Source: CALXJM01 sp963930325
GTDB lineage: Bacteria; Bacillota; Clostridia; TANB77; CAG-508
Assembly: GCA_963930325.1 (NCBI GenBank)
Contig: CAWVME010000074.1
Span: 1-18,808 of the forward strand
Direction of reading: 5' to 3'
Length of the DNA: 18,808 nt
Part shown: positions 5,752 to 13,088 of the stretch, in pieces
How the letters are laid out: each line of letters begins with the position of its first letter
How positions within the stretch are numbered: position 1 is the stretch's first letter
The notes under the pieces: model-generated
Told to the model about the DNA's origin: nothing
Database searches by the model: none
The model's input: only the letters and a program-made list of their open reading frames with translations
Program-made: the position numbers and the translations under genes

Positions 5752-5779
5752 AGGCAGAAGCTCCATGCTTCTGCCTGTT
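5752..5779 (+). terminator. Hairpin after the zinc-ribbon gene, possible terminator
   Basis: A perfect 10-bp stem (AGGCAGAAGC at 5752-5761 with GCTTCTGCCT at 5767-5776, loop TCCAT) begins 10 bp after the stop codon. The following GTTATATTAT is a weak T tract, so termination may be partial; a second, stronger terminator lies at 5832-5876. Confidence 0.55.
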
Positions 5780-5831
5780 ATATTATAAAGAACTTATCAA
5801 TTCATTATATAAACTTTTTCTATACAACAAT

Positions 5832-5876
5832 AAAAACTCACACATATATTCTTCTGAATATAGTGTGAGCTTTTTT
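5832..5876. terminator. Bidirectional rho-independent terminator
   Basis: CTCACAC (5837-5843) pairs with GTGTGAG (5863-5869) and TATATTC (5845-5851) with GAATATA (5856-5862), with one bulged A. AAAAA on the left and TTTTTT on the right let it work on both strands. It separates the plus-strand zinc-ribbon gene from the minus-strand 304-aa gene. Confidence 0.85.
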
Positions 5877-5881
5877 GGTTA

Positions 5882-6796
5882 CTACTTTTTCAATATTTCT
5901 TTAAAAGCTGTTTGATTATGAGTGTAATAGATAATACGTTCTTTCATAATATTTCCATTGATATCATAACTATTTACTATAATTCTAGCACACTCTTTGC
6001 ATACATTTCTTTTTACGCCATCTTGATTTTCCTCCTCGAATATTTTCTGCCAATCTGGATAAAGTCTAATTTCATCTGCCCAATTTTTATCTGGCATAAG
6101 GTATGCACTATTCCCATTTTCTGCTTGTACAAGCTTAATTCTGGTATGATATTTTGGGTTCAGATGTCCTGCAGTCCAACCCGAAAGAAATTTTATACCT
6201 TGTGCTTCATCTCCTTCGAATACTACTTTTGCAATAAAGCTTTCTCCATGATGCAATAGGTCTCTGGAACATAACGGATATACTACTGAAAATTCCCCTT
6301 CATCTTTCCAAACGAAAGTAAACTTAAGGAATTCTCCTGCAAGCATATAAATGCCTGATTGTTCAAGTACTTCTTTAATTTTCCCGGGATTTGGTATTAA
6401 GTTTTCCTCCTCCAATTGTTTCAATTCCTCTTCTGTAAGTATAAAATATTTACAACCTTCTGTAATGTAGTCCATAATAGCGACTTCTCCGCTATAAAGA
6501 ATTGGATCTTTACTTACAACTTCTATAGATTTTCTGCCTTGTACCATTAGAACTCGTCGCATTCTTGGATAACTAACAATCTTCTTTCTTACTCTTTGCA
6601 ACCTCTTCCCTTCTATAAATTCTCTGGCTTGATATATATCAATATATCTGTTTCTTTCCTGTTTTACCTCTGCCCAAATGTCTTGCTCTACTACATACTT
6701 TCTTTCGCCTATCTGCTTCAAAAATGGCAATACCGTTTCTCCTAAGTACCGTTCGACAGTAATCTTGGTCTCCTTCAGCAACTTGGTTACACTCAT
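5882..6796 (-). CDS. Protein of unknown function (304 aa)
   Basis: No family was recognised. The sequence is soluble-looking, without signal peptide or membrane segments. Residues 1-80 are basic and helical (LLKETKITVERYL, ERNRYIDIYQAREFIEGKRLQRVRKK), which could bind nucleic acid or a partner. The middle part mixes acidic helices (EEELKQLEEENLIPNPGKIKEVLEQSG) with beta-type sequence. Near the C-terminus a single VCKEC pair precedes ARIIVNSYDINGN. One CxxC is not enough for a zinc ribbon on its own, unless it pairs in a dimer. GGGGGAG about 6 bases before the ATG is a strong RBS. The gene has its own promoter and an 88-nt structured 5' leader and ends at the bidirectional terminator, so it is monocistronic. 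Its G+C looks somewhat above the local background. Confidence 0.7.
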   Translation of the reverse strand: MSVTKLLKETKITVERYLGETVLPFLKQIGERKYVVEQDIWAEVKQERNRYIDIYQAREFIEGKRLQRVRKKIVSYPRMRRVLMVQGRKSIEVVSKDPILYSGEVAIMDYITEGCKYFILTEEELKQLEEENLIPNPGKIKEVLEQSGIYMLAGEFLKFTFVWKDEGEFSVVYPLCSRDLLHHGESFIAKVVFEGDEAQGIKFLSGWTAGHLNPKYHTRIKLVQAENGNSAYLMPDKNWADEIRLYPDWQKIFEEENQDGVKRNVCKECARIIVNSYDINGNIMKERIIYYTHNQTAFKEILKK

Positions 6797-6919
6797 GTAT
6801 GCTCCCCCTTTTTACTTCGTAGTAACCAGCGGTTTTTCTTAAACAGGATTTCCTTTTTAAGTTTACCGCTTTCCTACGTGGAATATAAATATTATACCAT
6901 TTTACTTTACATAAATCAA
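6797..6919 (-). promoter_or_regulatory. Promoter and structured 5' leader of the 304-aa gene
   Basis: On the complement, TTGATT (6919-6914) and TATAAT (6896-6891) are 17 bp apart, with TGG before the -10 giving an extended -10. Transcription should start near 6884, leaving about 88 nt of leader. In it GCGGT/ACCGC, CTTAAA/TTTAAG and AGGA/TCCT form a three-part hairpin covering 6829-6869 on the plus strand. TTACT/AGTAA then forms a small hairpin just before the RBS. This could control translation or bind a protein or ligand. The promoter overlaps the end of the AlkD-like gene. Confidence 0.55.
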
Positions 6920-7605
6920 CTTCGTTGACTTTTCAGCTTTTTAAGCATCACTTTTTCTTCTTTACTAATACGTGTAGATTCTAATATTTTTTGTATCGCC
7001 TTATTGTATGTAAAATCATCTAATTGACTTTTGTTTAAATATTCTAATGTTTTTTCTCTTTGTTTTATATAGCAAATTGAAATAGCCCAAGCAATTGCCA
7101 TTTTTACATAATAATCTTTTTGCTTTATTTTATCTAATTCTTGTAATACTCTATCTATGTATTCATCTGTAACATAAAAATCTAATAATATTACCACTGC
7201 AAATCTCACTTCAAATTCTTTTGTAGATTTTAAATACGGCTGTAAAAAGTCCCATACAATGTCTAAATTCTTTTTTATTGCTTTTAAGCTCGCACAAGTA
7301 ACATCACACACAGCCCAATTATTAATTTTAGGAATAAATTTTTCTAACCTCTGCAAAAGCTCTTGAATTGGCATTTTAGCCATTCCTATTACAATTCCTT
7401 GTAGTAATGTTTCTTCGTAATAATCGTCTTGCGCGTTTTGCAAATATTCTCTCCAATTTCCTTTAGCTATTTCTTTTCCATAAGATTTTAAAACAGGCAC
7501 TCTAATTCCTATCATGTTTTGGGTACCTGGACACAAAGTAGCATGAAACTCTCGATACTTTTCATCTGCCATTTGTAATAAATCTTGTCTTATTTTTTCT
7601 TTCAT
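6916..7605 (-). CDS. DNA alkylation repair protein, AlkD-like HEAT-repeat glycosylase
   Basis: The 229-aa protein has the all-helical HEAT-like repeat pattern of AlkD, which excises 3- and 7-alkylated purines from DNA. Family landmarks are GIRVPVLKSYGKEIAK near residue 35, YYEETLLQGIVIG, INNWAVCD (the Trp and Asp matching Trp109 and Asp113 of Bacillus cereus AlkD) and EVRFAVVILLDFY (the Arg matching Arg148). All three key residues are kept, so it should be active. Length is normal. AGAGGAG before the ATG supports the start. It follows the zinc permease gene by 12 bp and appears to be the last gene of the zinc-uptake operon, an unusual place for a repair gene. Confidence 0.88.
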   Translation of the reverse strand: MKEKIRQDLLQMADEKYREFHATLCPGTQNMIGIRVPVLKSYGKEIAKGNWREYLQNAQDDYYEETLLQGIVIGMAKMPIQELLQRLEKFIPKINNWAVCDVTCASLKAIKKNLDIVWDFLQPYLKSTKEFEVRFAVVILLDFYVTDEYIDRVLQELDKIKQKDYYVKMAIAWAISICYIKQREKTLEYLNKSQLDDFTYNKAIQKILESTRISKEEKVMLKKLKSQRS

Positions 7606-7617
7606 CCTTTTCTCCTC

Positions 7618-8442
7618 TTACCCTATCTTTCTAGATACTGTATTTGCTATAGAAAACATAATAAGCACAAATGCATTTATAACTACAATGCTTGCTCCTG
7701 TTGGAATTGAAAATACGTATGAGAATACTATTCCAAAGAAAAAGCAAAATACAGATATAATCGCAGAGCAAATAATAACACTTTTAAATGTTTTTACTAT
7801 TTTCATTGATGTAAGTGCTGGAAAAATAATTAAACTAGAAATTAACATAGTTCCCATAATTCTCATTCCGACCACAATAGTGATTGCAGTTAATATTGCA
7901 ATTACTGTATTATACAAATTTGTTTTTACTCCTGTTGCTTTTGCAAAGTTTTCATCAAAAGTTACTGCAAAAATTTTGTTATAAAAAATTAAAAATAGTG
8001 CAAGTACTAAAATTGATAGTATAACACTTATATATACATCTACTTGGCTCATTGCGAGTATGCTTCCAAACATATAACTAAATACATCTGTATTTAGCCC
8101 TTGACTTACAGAAGTAGTAATAATTCCTATGGCAATTGATACAGTAGATATAATCGCTATTGCTGCATCTCCATTAATTTTATTAGTTTTACTTATTTTT
8201 AGCAGTGCTATTGCTGCAATAATAACCACTGGTATAGAAACATAAAGTGGTGTTAAATTTAATGCAACCGCTATTGTTAATGCCCCAAAAGCCACATGGG
8301 ATAAGCCATCTCCTATCATAGAATATCTTTTTAGAACAAGGCTTACTCCTAATAACGCAGAACAAAGTGCAACCAAAGTTCCTACTAAAACAGCTCGTAC
8401 AATAAAGGTGTAAGAAAACATTTCTTGAAGTACGCTAAGCAT
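7618..8442 (-). CDS. znuB: Zinc/manganese ABC transporter permease
   Basis: A 274-aa hydrophobic protein with about 8 membrane helices, typical of the ABC-3 (ZnuB/MntB) permease family. Recognisable segments are the N-terminal FIVRAVLVGTLVALCSALLGVSLVLKRYSMIGDGLSHVAFGALTIAV and the VVGMRIMGTMLISSLIIFPALTS region, which contact the ATPase and line the metal path. It forms the membrane channel for the metal delivered by the binding protein encoded two genes upstream. The start overlaps the ATPase gene by 8 bp, and the G-rich run there (GGGGGGGGAG) doubles as its RBS. Zinc rather than manganese is inferred from the linked Zur-like regulator and the His-rich binding protein. Confidence 0.9.
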   Translation of the reverse strand: MLSVLQEMFSYTFIVRAVLVGTLVALCSALLGVSLVLKRYSMIGDGLSHVAFGALTIAVALNLTPLYVSIPVVIIAAIALLKISKTNKINGDAAIAIISTVSIAIGIITTSVSQGLNTDVFSYMFGSILAMSQVDVYISVILSILVLALFLIFYNKIFAVTFDENFAKATGVKTNLYNTVIAILTAITIVVGMRIMGTMLISSLIIFPALTSMKIVKTFKSVIICSAIISVFCFFFGIVFSYVFSIPTGASIVVINAFVLIMFSIANTVSRKIG

Positions 8443-9142
8443 CTTCTCCCCCCCCTATAAATGTTTTTCCAATATCACTTTTAATATAGTCTTCTGTAGT
8501 CCCAAAAAATTCTTTTTTAGTTCTCACATGCAAAATCTTATTAGCATTTTTTAAAGCAAAACGAATATCATGTGATACCATAATAATAGTAATTCCATCT
8601 TGATTAATTTTCTTAATAATTTTATACATTTCTTTAGTTACTTTTGGATCTAATCCAGCAATTGGTTCATCTAGTAACAATATTTTTTTAGTTGCACATA
8701 ATGCTCTTGCTAGTAGCACTCTTTGCCTCTGCCCACCCGAAAGCTCTTGGTAGGACTTATATTTTATATCATTAAGTCCTAATTTTTTTATATTTTCTTC
8801 TGCTTTCTGCTTTTCCTTTGGAGAATAAAAAGGATGTATACCTTTGTTATTTAAACACCCAGACAGAACAACTTCCCATATAGAGGCAGGAAAGTCTTTT
8901 TGTATTATTGACTGTTGTGGTAAATATCCAATATCTTTTTTACTAACATTTTCGCTAAATATAACTTCTCCAAATTTAATGGGTTCTAAGCCCAATATTG
9001 CTTTTAATAAAGTACTCTTTCCAGATCCATTCTCTCCTACAATGCAAATATAGTCTCCTTCTTCTACTGAAAACGAAACATTCTTTACCGCTTCTGTATT
9101 TTCATAATTAACACACACGTTTCTGCATTCTAATTGTTTCAA
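8435..9142 (-). CDS. znuC: Zinc ABC transporter ATP-binding protein
   Basis: A 235-aa ABC ATPase with all motifs in order: Walker A GENGSGKS (residues 36-43), Q-loop in LPQQS (about 76), signature LSGGQ (134-138), Walker B ILLLDEP (154-160), D-loop GLDP and the switch His191 in VSHD. It powers metal import through the ZnuB-type permease. A longer frame is open to 9265, but a consensus AGGAGG fixes the start at the TTG at 9142-9140, which also gives the normal family N-terminus KQLECRNVCVNYE. The RBS lies inside the end of the binding-protein gene. The last codons (IGGGEDA) are encoded over a run of eight G; loss of one G would put it in frame with the permease. Confidence 0.92.
   Translation of the reverse strand: MKQLECRNVCVNYENTEAVKNVSFSVEEGDYICIVGENGSGKSTLLKAILGLEPIKFGEVIFSENVSKKDIGYLPQQSIIQKDFPASIWEVVLSGCLNNKGIHPFYSPKEKQKAEENIKKLGLNDIKYKSYQELSGGQRQRVLLARALCATKKILLLDEPIAGLDPKVTKEMYKIIKKINQDGITIIMVSHDIRFALKNANKILHVRTKKEFFGTTEDYIKSDIGKTFIGGGEDA
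8448..8455. repeat. G8 homopolymer at the znuC/znuB overlap
   Basis: Eight consecutive C on the plus strand (G on the coding strand), the most striking G/C run noticed in this AT-rich window. The coding strand reads ATA GGG GGG GGA GAA GAT GCT TAG for ZnuC. Losing one G gives GAG AAG ATG CTT AGC, the ZnuB frame. Confidence 0.85.
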
Positions 9143-9156
9143 AACACTTCCTCCTT

Positions 9157-10113
9157 TTAATTTAATGCTTCTTTTAACGTATTTATATTCTCTTTCATTA
9201 AACTCACATAAGTAACTCCATTTAAAAATTCGTTTTTGCTTACATTTTGGCAAGAATGCATGCACATTGCTTTAGCTCCAGTTTCCTCAGTTAAAATATC
9301 ACACACTTTTCTTGTGCTCATTTCTATGTACAGCACTACTGGTATTTCTTCTTTTTTTATTTTCTCGATTAAATAAGCAAGCGTTCCCGCTGCTGGTTCT
9401 GTTTCAGAACTGCAACCCGGAAAAGCTGCTGCATATTCTAAGCCATAAGCTTCTGTAAAATAGCGAAATGGAAATCTATCTCCAAATATTAATTCTTTTC
9501 TCTTTGCCTGAGATACAATTGAAAATATTTCTTTATCAATTTGTTTAATTTGTTCTATGTAGTTTTGAGCATTTTGTTTATATTTTGTTGTATTCTCCGT
9601 ATTTTCTTGTTGTATAGTATCTGCAATTTTTTCTACAAATGTAATTGCATTTTTTGGATTTGTCCAAATGTGCTCATCATATTCTGCTTCTTCATGTTCA
9701 TCATGTTCGACTACTTGCATTCCTTCTACAATCTCTTCTTCTAAAATTTCTACATAATCCATTAGCTTTATAATTTGCATTTGACTTGTATCTAAAGAAT
9801 TCAATATAGTTTCTACCCAAGCTTCGTTTTCTCCTCCAATGTAGATAAATATATCCGCATTTTGTATTTTAACAATATCCATTGGAGTTGGGTCATAAGA
9901 ATGAACCTCTACTCCTGGATTTACTAATAATTCTATTCCCTCTTCGCTTCCTATTACTGCTCTTGCAAAATCATAAGCAGGAAATATAGTTGCTACAATT
10001 TTAATTTCGCTTTGCTCTTCTTTTCTTTGCATTTTAGAACCTATTTCTACTAATCCTATTAAAAAAATTATTAGAAAAATAGCTGTAATTATCATTATTA
10101 TTTTTCTTCGCAT
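9157..10113 (-). CDS. znuA: Zinc ABC transporter substrate-binding protein (signal-anchored)
   Basis: The 318-aa protein is a cluster A-I (ZnuA/AdcA-like) metal-binding protein. It has IVATIFPAYDFARAVIG near residue 40, the first ligand His71 in GVEVHSYDP, and a short His/acid-rich loop EHDEHEEAEYDEHIW at 136-150 typical of zinc-specific members. GDRFPFRYF (211-219) and FPGCSSETEP (231-240) match a Firmicute subtype. An N-terminal hydrophobic stretch (about 4-21) is present, but no cysteine follows it, so there is no lipobox. It is probably held by an uncleaved anchor rather than as a lipoprotein. The ATG at 10113 has AGGAAAGGAAG before it; the earlier in-frame ATG at 10134 does not. It overlaps the end of the regulator gene by 16 bp. 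Confidence 0.9.
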   Translation of the reverse strand: MRRKIIMIITAIFLIIFLIGLVEIGSKMQRKEEQSEIKIVATIFPAYDFARAVIGSEEGIELLVNPGVEVHSYDPTPMDIVKIQNADIFIYIGGENEAWVETILNSLDTSQMQIIKLMDYVEILEEEIVEGMQVVEHDEHEEAEYDEHIWTNPKNAITFVEKIADTIQQENTENTTKYKQNAQNYIEQIKQIDKEIFSIVSQAKRKELIFGDRFPFRYFTEAYGLEYAAAFPGCSSETEPAAGTLAYLIEKIKKEEIPVVLYIEMSTRKVCDILTEETGAKAMCMHSCQNVSKNEFLNGVTYVSLMKENINTLKEALN

Positions 10114-10526
10114 TTTTCTTCCTTTCCTAAACATTCTTCACAAACACCATAAAGTAGGGTTTTTGAGGTGTCCAATCTAAAATTGTGCTCATGTAATAAA
10201 TGGTCTTGAATATTTTTAAAATCTTCGCAATCCATGTGTAATAAAGCACCACACTTATTGCATTTTAAATGATAGTACTCTTTCTCATTTTCTGATATAT
10301 ATTGATAACATGCGCTCGCTCCCTCTTCTGCGAAGTATTTTCTCACTTGATTTTTATTAACTAAAACATCTAAGTATCTATATACTGTAGTTTTTCCAAC
10401 AGATTCTCCTTGTTGTTTTAAATGTTCTACTATACAATCCACACTAATATGCTTATTTTTATTTTGTATTAAATACTGTAAAATAGCCTCTCTTTGCTTT
10501 GTCCTATATTCTGCTACTTTTCTCAA
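10098..10526 (-). CDS. zur: Fur-family regulator, probably zinc-responsive (Zur)
   Basis: A 142-aa Fur-family repressor. The winged helix covers about residues 1-80, with the recognition region SVGKTTVYRYLDVLV (42-56). The dimerisation part carries the structural zinc site CNKC (89-92) and CEEC (129-132), with sensor-type residues His86 (YYHLKC), His97 and HEH (112-114). It would repress the following zinc-uptake genes when zinc is plentiful. Zur rather than Fur or PerR is inferred from the linked transporter, not proven by its sequence. The start is TTG at 10526, set by AAGGAGG seven bases upstream. A 27-bp palindrome covers its promoter, so it is probably autoregulated and co-transcribed with the four genes that follow. 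Confidence 0.9.
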   Translation of the reverse strand: MRKVAEYRTKQREAILQYLIQNKNKHISVDCIVEHLKQQGESVGKTTVYRYLDVLVNKNQVRKYFAEEGASACYQYISENEKEYYHLKCNKCGALLHMDCEDFKNIQDHLLHEHNFRLDTSKTLLYGVCEECLGKEEKCEEK

Positions 10527-10541
10527 AGCAATGCCTCCTTA

Positions 10542-10568
10542 ATATGAAATTGAAATTCATTTTCATAT
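10542..10568. promoter_or_regulatory. Fur/Zur-type operator
   Basis: A 27-bp palindrome with 12 of 13 base pairs matched, built of outer arms ATATGAAA/TTTCATAT and an inner TGAA-N-TTCA. The size and dyad fit a Fur-family dimer site. It ends just before the RBS of the regulator gene, so it must overlap the transcription start of the zinc operon. Confidence 0.75.
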
Positions 10569-10612
10569 TTTATCACAAATTTATAAAAAAAGGAAGCATT
10601 TAGCTCCATTTA

Positions 10613-10648
10613 TTAAAAAAAACATCTGCACTTCACTACAAATGTTTT
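10613..10648 (-). terminator. Rho-independent terminator of the ldhA-like/nucleotidase/tcdA unit
   Basis: On the complement, AAAACATTTGTA (10648-10637) pairs with TGCAGATGTTTT (10630-10619) over 12 bp with two G-U pairs, loop GTGAAG. The T run continues, eight or more in total. It lies 20 bp past the TcdA stop codon and insulates the zinc operon promoter. Confidence 0.88.
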
Positions 10649-10667
10649 CTATATAAAATAAATTTCA

Positions 10668-11354
10668 TCAGGTATTATTTATAATTTCTTTAATAACTTC
10701 CCCTGCTATAATAAGTCCTGCCGTTGCAGGCACTGTCATGATACTTCCTGGAATTCTCTCTTCTGTTTTAATTGGTTCTTCTTTAGAGTAAACTACCTTT
10801 AGTTTTTTTACTCTATTTTGTTTTAATTCTTTTCGCATTTTTTTAGCAAGTGGACATACCTCTGTTTTATAAATGTCAGCAACCTCTAATTTAGTCGGGT
10901 CTAATTTGTTTCCTGTTCCCATGGAACTAATGATGTTTATTCCTTCATTTTGTGCTTTTAAGATTAATGCAATTTTGCTCCTGACTGTATCAATTGCATC
11001 TACTATATATGTACAATCATTAAAATCATATTCATTTTGATTTTTTTCTGAAAAGAAAATAGGATATGTGCGAACTTCTATATTGGGATTAATTTCTAAT
11101 AATCGTTCTTTCATAACATCAACTTTTAGTTTTCCTATAGTTTTAACTGTAGCTATAATTTGTCTGTTTAAATTACTTTCGCTCACAATATCCGCATCAA
11201 ACAAATCTATTTTTCCTATTCCAGTTCTAGCTAGTGCTTCACATACATATCCGCCAACTCCGCCAATTCCAAACACAGCTACTCTAGCTCTGCTTAATTT
11301 TTCTATCCCTTTTTCACCTAATAGCATTTCTGTTCTAGACCAAGGACTTTCCAT
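10668..11354 (-). CDS. tcdA: tRNA threonylcarbamoyladenosine dehydratase
   Basis: A 228-aa ThiF/E1-like protein of the TcdA (CsdL/YgdL) type. It activates N6-threonylcarbamoyladenosine at tRNA position 37 with ATP and closes it to the cyclic hydantoin form (ct6A). Visible features are the N-terminal WSRTEMLLG, the nucleotide-binding loop VAVFGIGGVGGYVCEAL (26-42), Asp53 in LFDAD, the NLNRQ motif and the family-specific C-terminus KLKVVYSKEEP and GSIMTVPATAGLIIAGEVI. The ATG at 11354 is one base after the stop codon of the upstream nucleotidase gene; an in-frame TTG at 11366 is directly on the RBS and is unlikely. Last gene before a strong terminator. Confidence 0.92.
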   Translation of the reverse strand: MESPWSRTEMLLGEKGIEKLSRARVAVFGIGGVGGYVCEALARTGIGKIDLFDADIVSESNLNRQIIATVKTIGKLKVDVMKERLLEINPNIEVRTYPIFFSEKNQNEYDFNDCTYIVDAIDTVRSKIALILKAQNEGINIISSMGTGNKLDPTKLEVADIYKTEVCPLAKKMRKELKQNRVKKLKVVYSKEEPIKTEERIPGSIMTVPATAGLIIAGEVIKEIINNT

Positions 11355-11355
11355 A

Positions 11356-11943
11356 TTAGCAATCAATCCTTTCTAGCTTGCATATTTCATAATAAAACTG
11401 TATGAAGCTATATACCCTTGTTATATTTTTGTTTACTACATTTTGATTAAATACATTATCAAATAAAAATGTTTTAATTCCTTCATTATGCAAAGCTTCA
11501 CAATTTTCCTCTTTATCGTCTAGAAATGCATCTATTCCTATTTGCTTACAATATTTACCTTTTTGTTTGCATTCTACTATAAGCTCATCATATTCTATTT
11601 GATTTTTTTCCAGCCATTCTTTTGACTCTTCATATGGGTCTTTAAAATATTTTCTATCCCTTGCAGAAATAATATATATAATATGCCCCCTACTTCTTAG
11701 TTTGTGAATAACTTCTTTTGCAAACTCTCTGGGGTTGTTTTCTTTTTCTGCTTTACCTAGTGCTCCCCACCATAGTTTTAAGTCAGTTTCTTCATCCCAA
11801 TTAAATATATCTGTTGTATCTCTTCCATTTGGGTTTTTTAAACTTTTTCCATCTCTTTGTTCATAATCAAATTTTTGCCCATAAGTAAGTCTTAATTCAT
11901 GAGCATATGTTAGTGTATCGTCAATATCAATTCCTATTTTCAT
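11356..11943 (-). CDS. HAD-family 5'-nucleotidase-like protein (NT5C type)
   Basis: The 195-aa protein carries the HAD phosphatase motifs: motif I IGIDIDDTLT (nucleophile Asp6, acid/base Asp8), motif II in YIISARD, a lysine after it, and motif IV FLDDKEENCE. The order and size resemble the 5'(3')-deoxyribonucleotidase (NT5C) group, which removes phosphate from deoxynucleoside monophosphates. The long insert after motif I (residues 15-75, with NGRDTTDIFNWDEETDLKLWW) would be the cap domain. Substrate is not provable. AGGAG six bases before ATG supports the start. It lies 25 bp after the D-lactate dehydrogenase gene and 1 bp before tcdA, in one transcription unit. Confidence 0.8.
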   Translation of the reverse strand: MKIGIDIDDTLTYAHELRLTYGQKFDYEQRDGKSLKNPNGRDTTDIFNWDEETDLKLWWGALGKAEKENNPREFAKEVIHKLRSRGHIIYIISARDRKYFKDPYEESKEWLEKNQIEYDELIVECKQKGKYCKQIGIDAFLDDKEENCEALHNEGIKTFLFDNVFNQNVVNKNITRVYSFIQFYYEICKLERIDC

Positions 11944-11968
11944 ATATTCTCCTATTATTACAATTTAT

Positions 11969-12964
11969 CTATACTTTTACTTCATTTTCTGAATTTCCTT
12001 TTGTAAAAATATCCTCAATATTTTTACAAGTGTCACTTGCTATTTTATTTAGTGCTTCTTCTGTAAAAAACGCTTGGTGTGATGTAATTACTACATTTGG
12101 CATAGATAGCAAAATTGATAGGTCTTTATCCCTCATATACGAATTAGACATATCATTTAAGAAATATTCTTCCTCATCTTCATACACATCTAGTCCTACT
12201 CCACCAATTTTTCCTTCTCCTAATTTTTGAATTAAACTGTCTGTATCTATTAACTTTCCTCTACTAGTATTAAGTAATATAACACCATCTTTCATTTTAC
12301 TAATTGTTTCTAAATTAATCATTTTATAATTATCTTCTGTTAAAGGACAATGTAGGGAAATAATATCTGATTCTTGCAATAGTTTTGATAATTCTACATA
12401 TTCATATCCAATTTGTTTTGCTGCTTCTTCGTCTGGATACATATCATAGGCTAGTATTCTTGTTCCAAATCCTTTCATAATTTGGCAAAATACTTTCCCT
12501 ATTTTTCCTGTTCCAATTACCCCTACTGTTTTTCCATGAATATCAAATCCAAGTAGTCCATTTAAAGTAAAATTGTATTTTTTAGTTCTTTGATAAGCTT
12601 TATAAATTTTTCTATCTATACTTAGCAAAAGTGCTACTGTGTGTTCTGCCACTGCATAAGGAGAATATGCTGGAACTCTTACAACTTTTATACCTTCTGG
12701 CATATGCTTCATATTCACATTATTAAAACCTGCACAACGTAATGCAATCAATTTTACCTTACATTCTTTCAAAATTTCTATTGTTTTTTGGTCCACTACA
12801 TCATTTACAAAAATGCAAACTACATCATGCCCCTTTGCTAATGGTGCTGTCTCACTATTTAACTTAGACTCTAAATAAGTTATTTCATATCCATAGTCTT
12901 TGTTATATTTATCAAACAAGATTTTGTCGTATTCTTTTGTATCAAAAAAAGCAATTTTTATCAT
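11969..12964 (-). CDS. ldhA: D-lactate dehydrogenase (2-hydroxyacid dehydrogenase family)
   Basis: A 331-aa NAD-dependent enzyme that reduces pyruvate to D-lactate, recycling NADH in fermentation. The catalytic domain ends near 100 (VPAYSPYAVAEHTVALLL), followed by the Rossmann motif GVIGTGKIGKVF (148-159) and Asp174 for NAD(H). The catalytic set is Arg235 (NTSRGKLID), Glu264 and His296 (SHQAFFT), at the same numbers as in Lactobacillus D-LDH. Length and spacing are those of the LdhA subgroup, so D-lactate rather than another 2-hydroxyacid is likely. GAGAGGAAA precedes the ATG. A 9-bp inverted repeat (CTATTGTTT 12990-12998, AAACAATAG 13011-13019) lies in its upstream region. Confidence 0.9.
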   Translation of the reverse strand: MIKIAFFDTKEYDKILFDKYNKDYGYEITYLESKLNSETAPLAKGHDVVCIFVNDVVDQKTIEILKECKVKLIALRCAGFNNVNMKHMPEGIKVVRVPAYSPYAVAEHTVALLLSIDRKIYKAYQRTKKYNFTLNGLLGFDIHGKTVGVIGTGKIGKVFCQIMKGFGTRILAYDMYPDEEAAKQIGYEYVELSKLLQESDIISLHCPLTEDNYKMINLETISKMKDGVILLNTSRGKLIDTDSLIQKLGEGKIGGVGLDVYEDEEEYFLNDMSNSYMRDKDLSILLSMPNVVITSHQAFFTEEALNKIASDTCKNIEDIFTKGNSENEVKV

Positions 12965-12989
12965 TCATTTTCCTCTCTTTCCACATTAT

Positions 12990-13019
12990 CTATTGTTTTA
13001 CACTCTTACTAAACAATAG
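12990..13019. promoter_or_regulatory. 9-bp inverted repeat upstream of the D-lactate dehydrogenase gene
   Basis: CTATTGTTT at 12990-12998 pairs exactly with AAACAATAG at 13011-13019 over a 12-nt loop. TTGTT/AACAA halves recall the redox regulator Rex, a common controller of fermentation genes, but the Rex consensus has a spacer of about 4, so the match is weak. It may instead be a leader hairpin. Confidence 0.35.
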
Positions 13020-13030
13020 CGGACTTTTTT

Positions 13031-13088
13031 AAATATTTTTACATTTTATAAATTTTTATCGGCTGCGTTATTGTTCGTGCGCCAATTT
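13031..13088. repeat. Dispersed repeat, copy 1 (upstream of the D-lactate dehydrogenase gene)
   Basis: AAATATTTTTACATTTYATAAATTT followed by TTATCG, then TTCGYGYGCCAATTT, occurs here and at 17916-17962. This copy has an extra 12 or so bases between the two blocks. Both copies lie about 50-70 bp upstream of a minus-strand gene start, so they may carry promoter or regulatory function. Confidence 0.55.

Noticed and set aside
5912..6259. Plus-strand 115-aa hydrophobic frame
   Set aside because: Antisense of the 304-aa gene; hydrophobicity comes from complementing charged codons, and no RBS is present.
5877..6827. 9-bp inverted repeat GGTTACTAC (5877-5885) and GTAGTAACC (6819-6827) around the 304-aa gene
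   Set aside because: Only 9 bp, with no extension on either side; within a kilobase this can occur by chance, so it is not claimed as element ends.
7688..7984. Plus-strand 98-aa frame
   Set aside because: Antisense of the zinc permease gene.
9143..9265. Longer N-terminus for the zinc ATPase
   Set aside because: The extra 41 residues overlap the binding-protein gene, lie upstream of a consensus RBS and are not part of the family.
12990..13019. Rex operator before the D-lactate dehydrogenase gene
   Set aside because: The half sites are 12 bp apart instead of about 4, so it is listed only as an inverted repeat.
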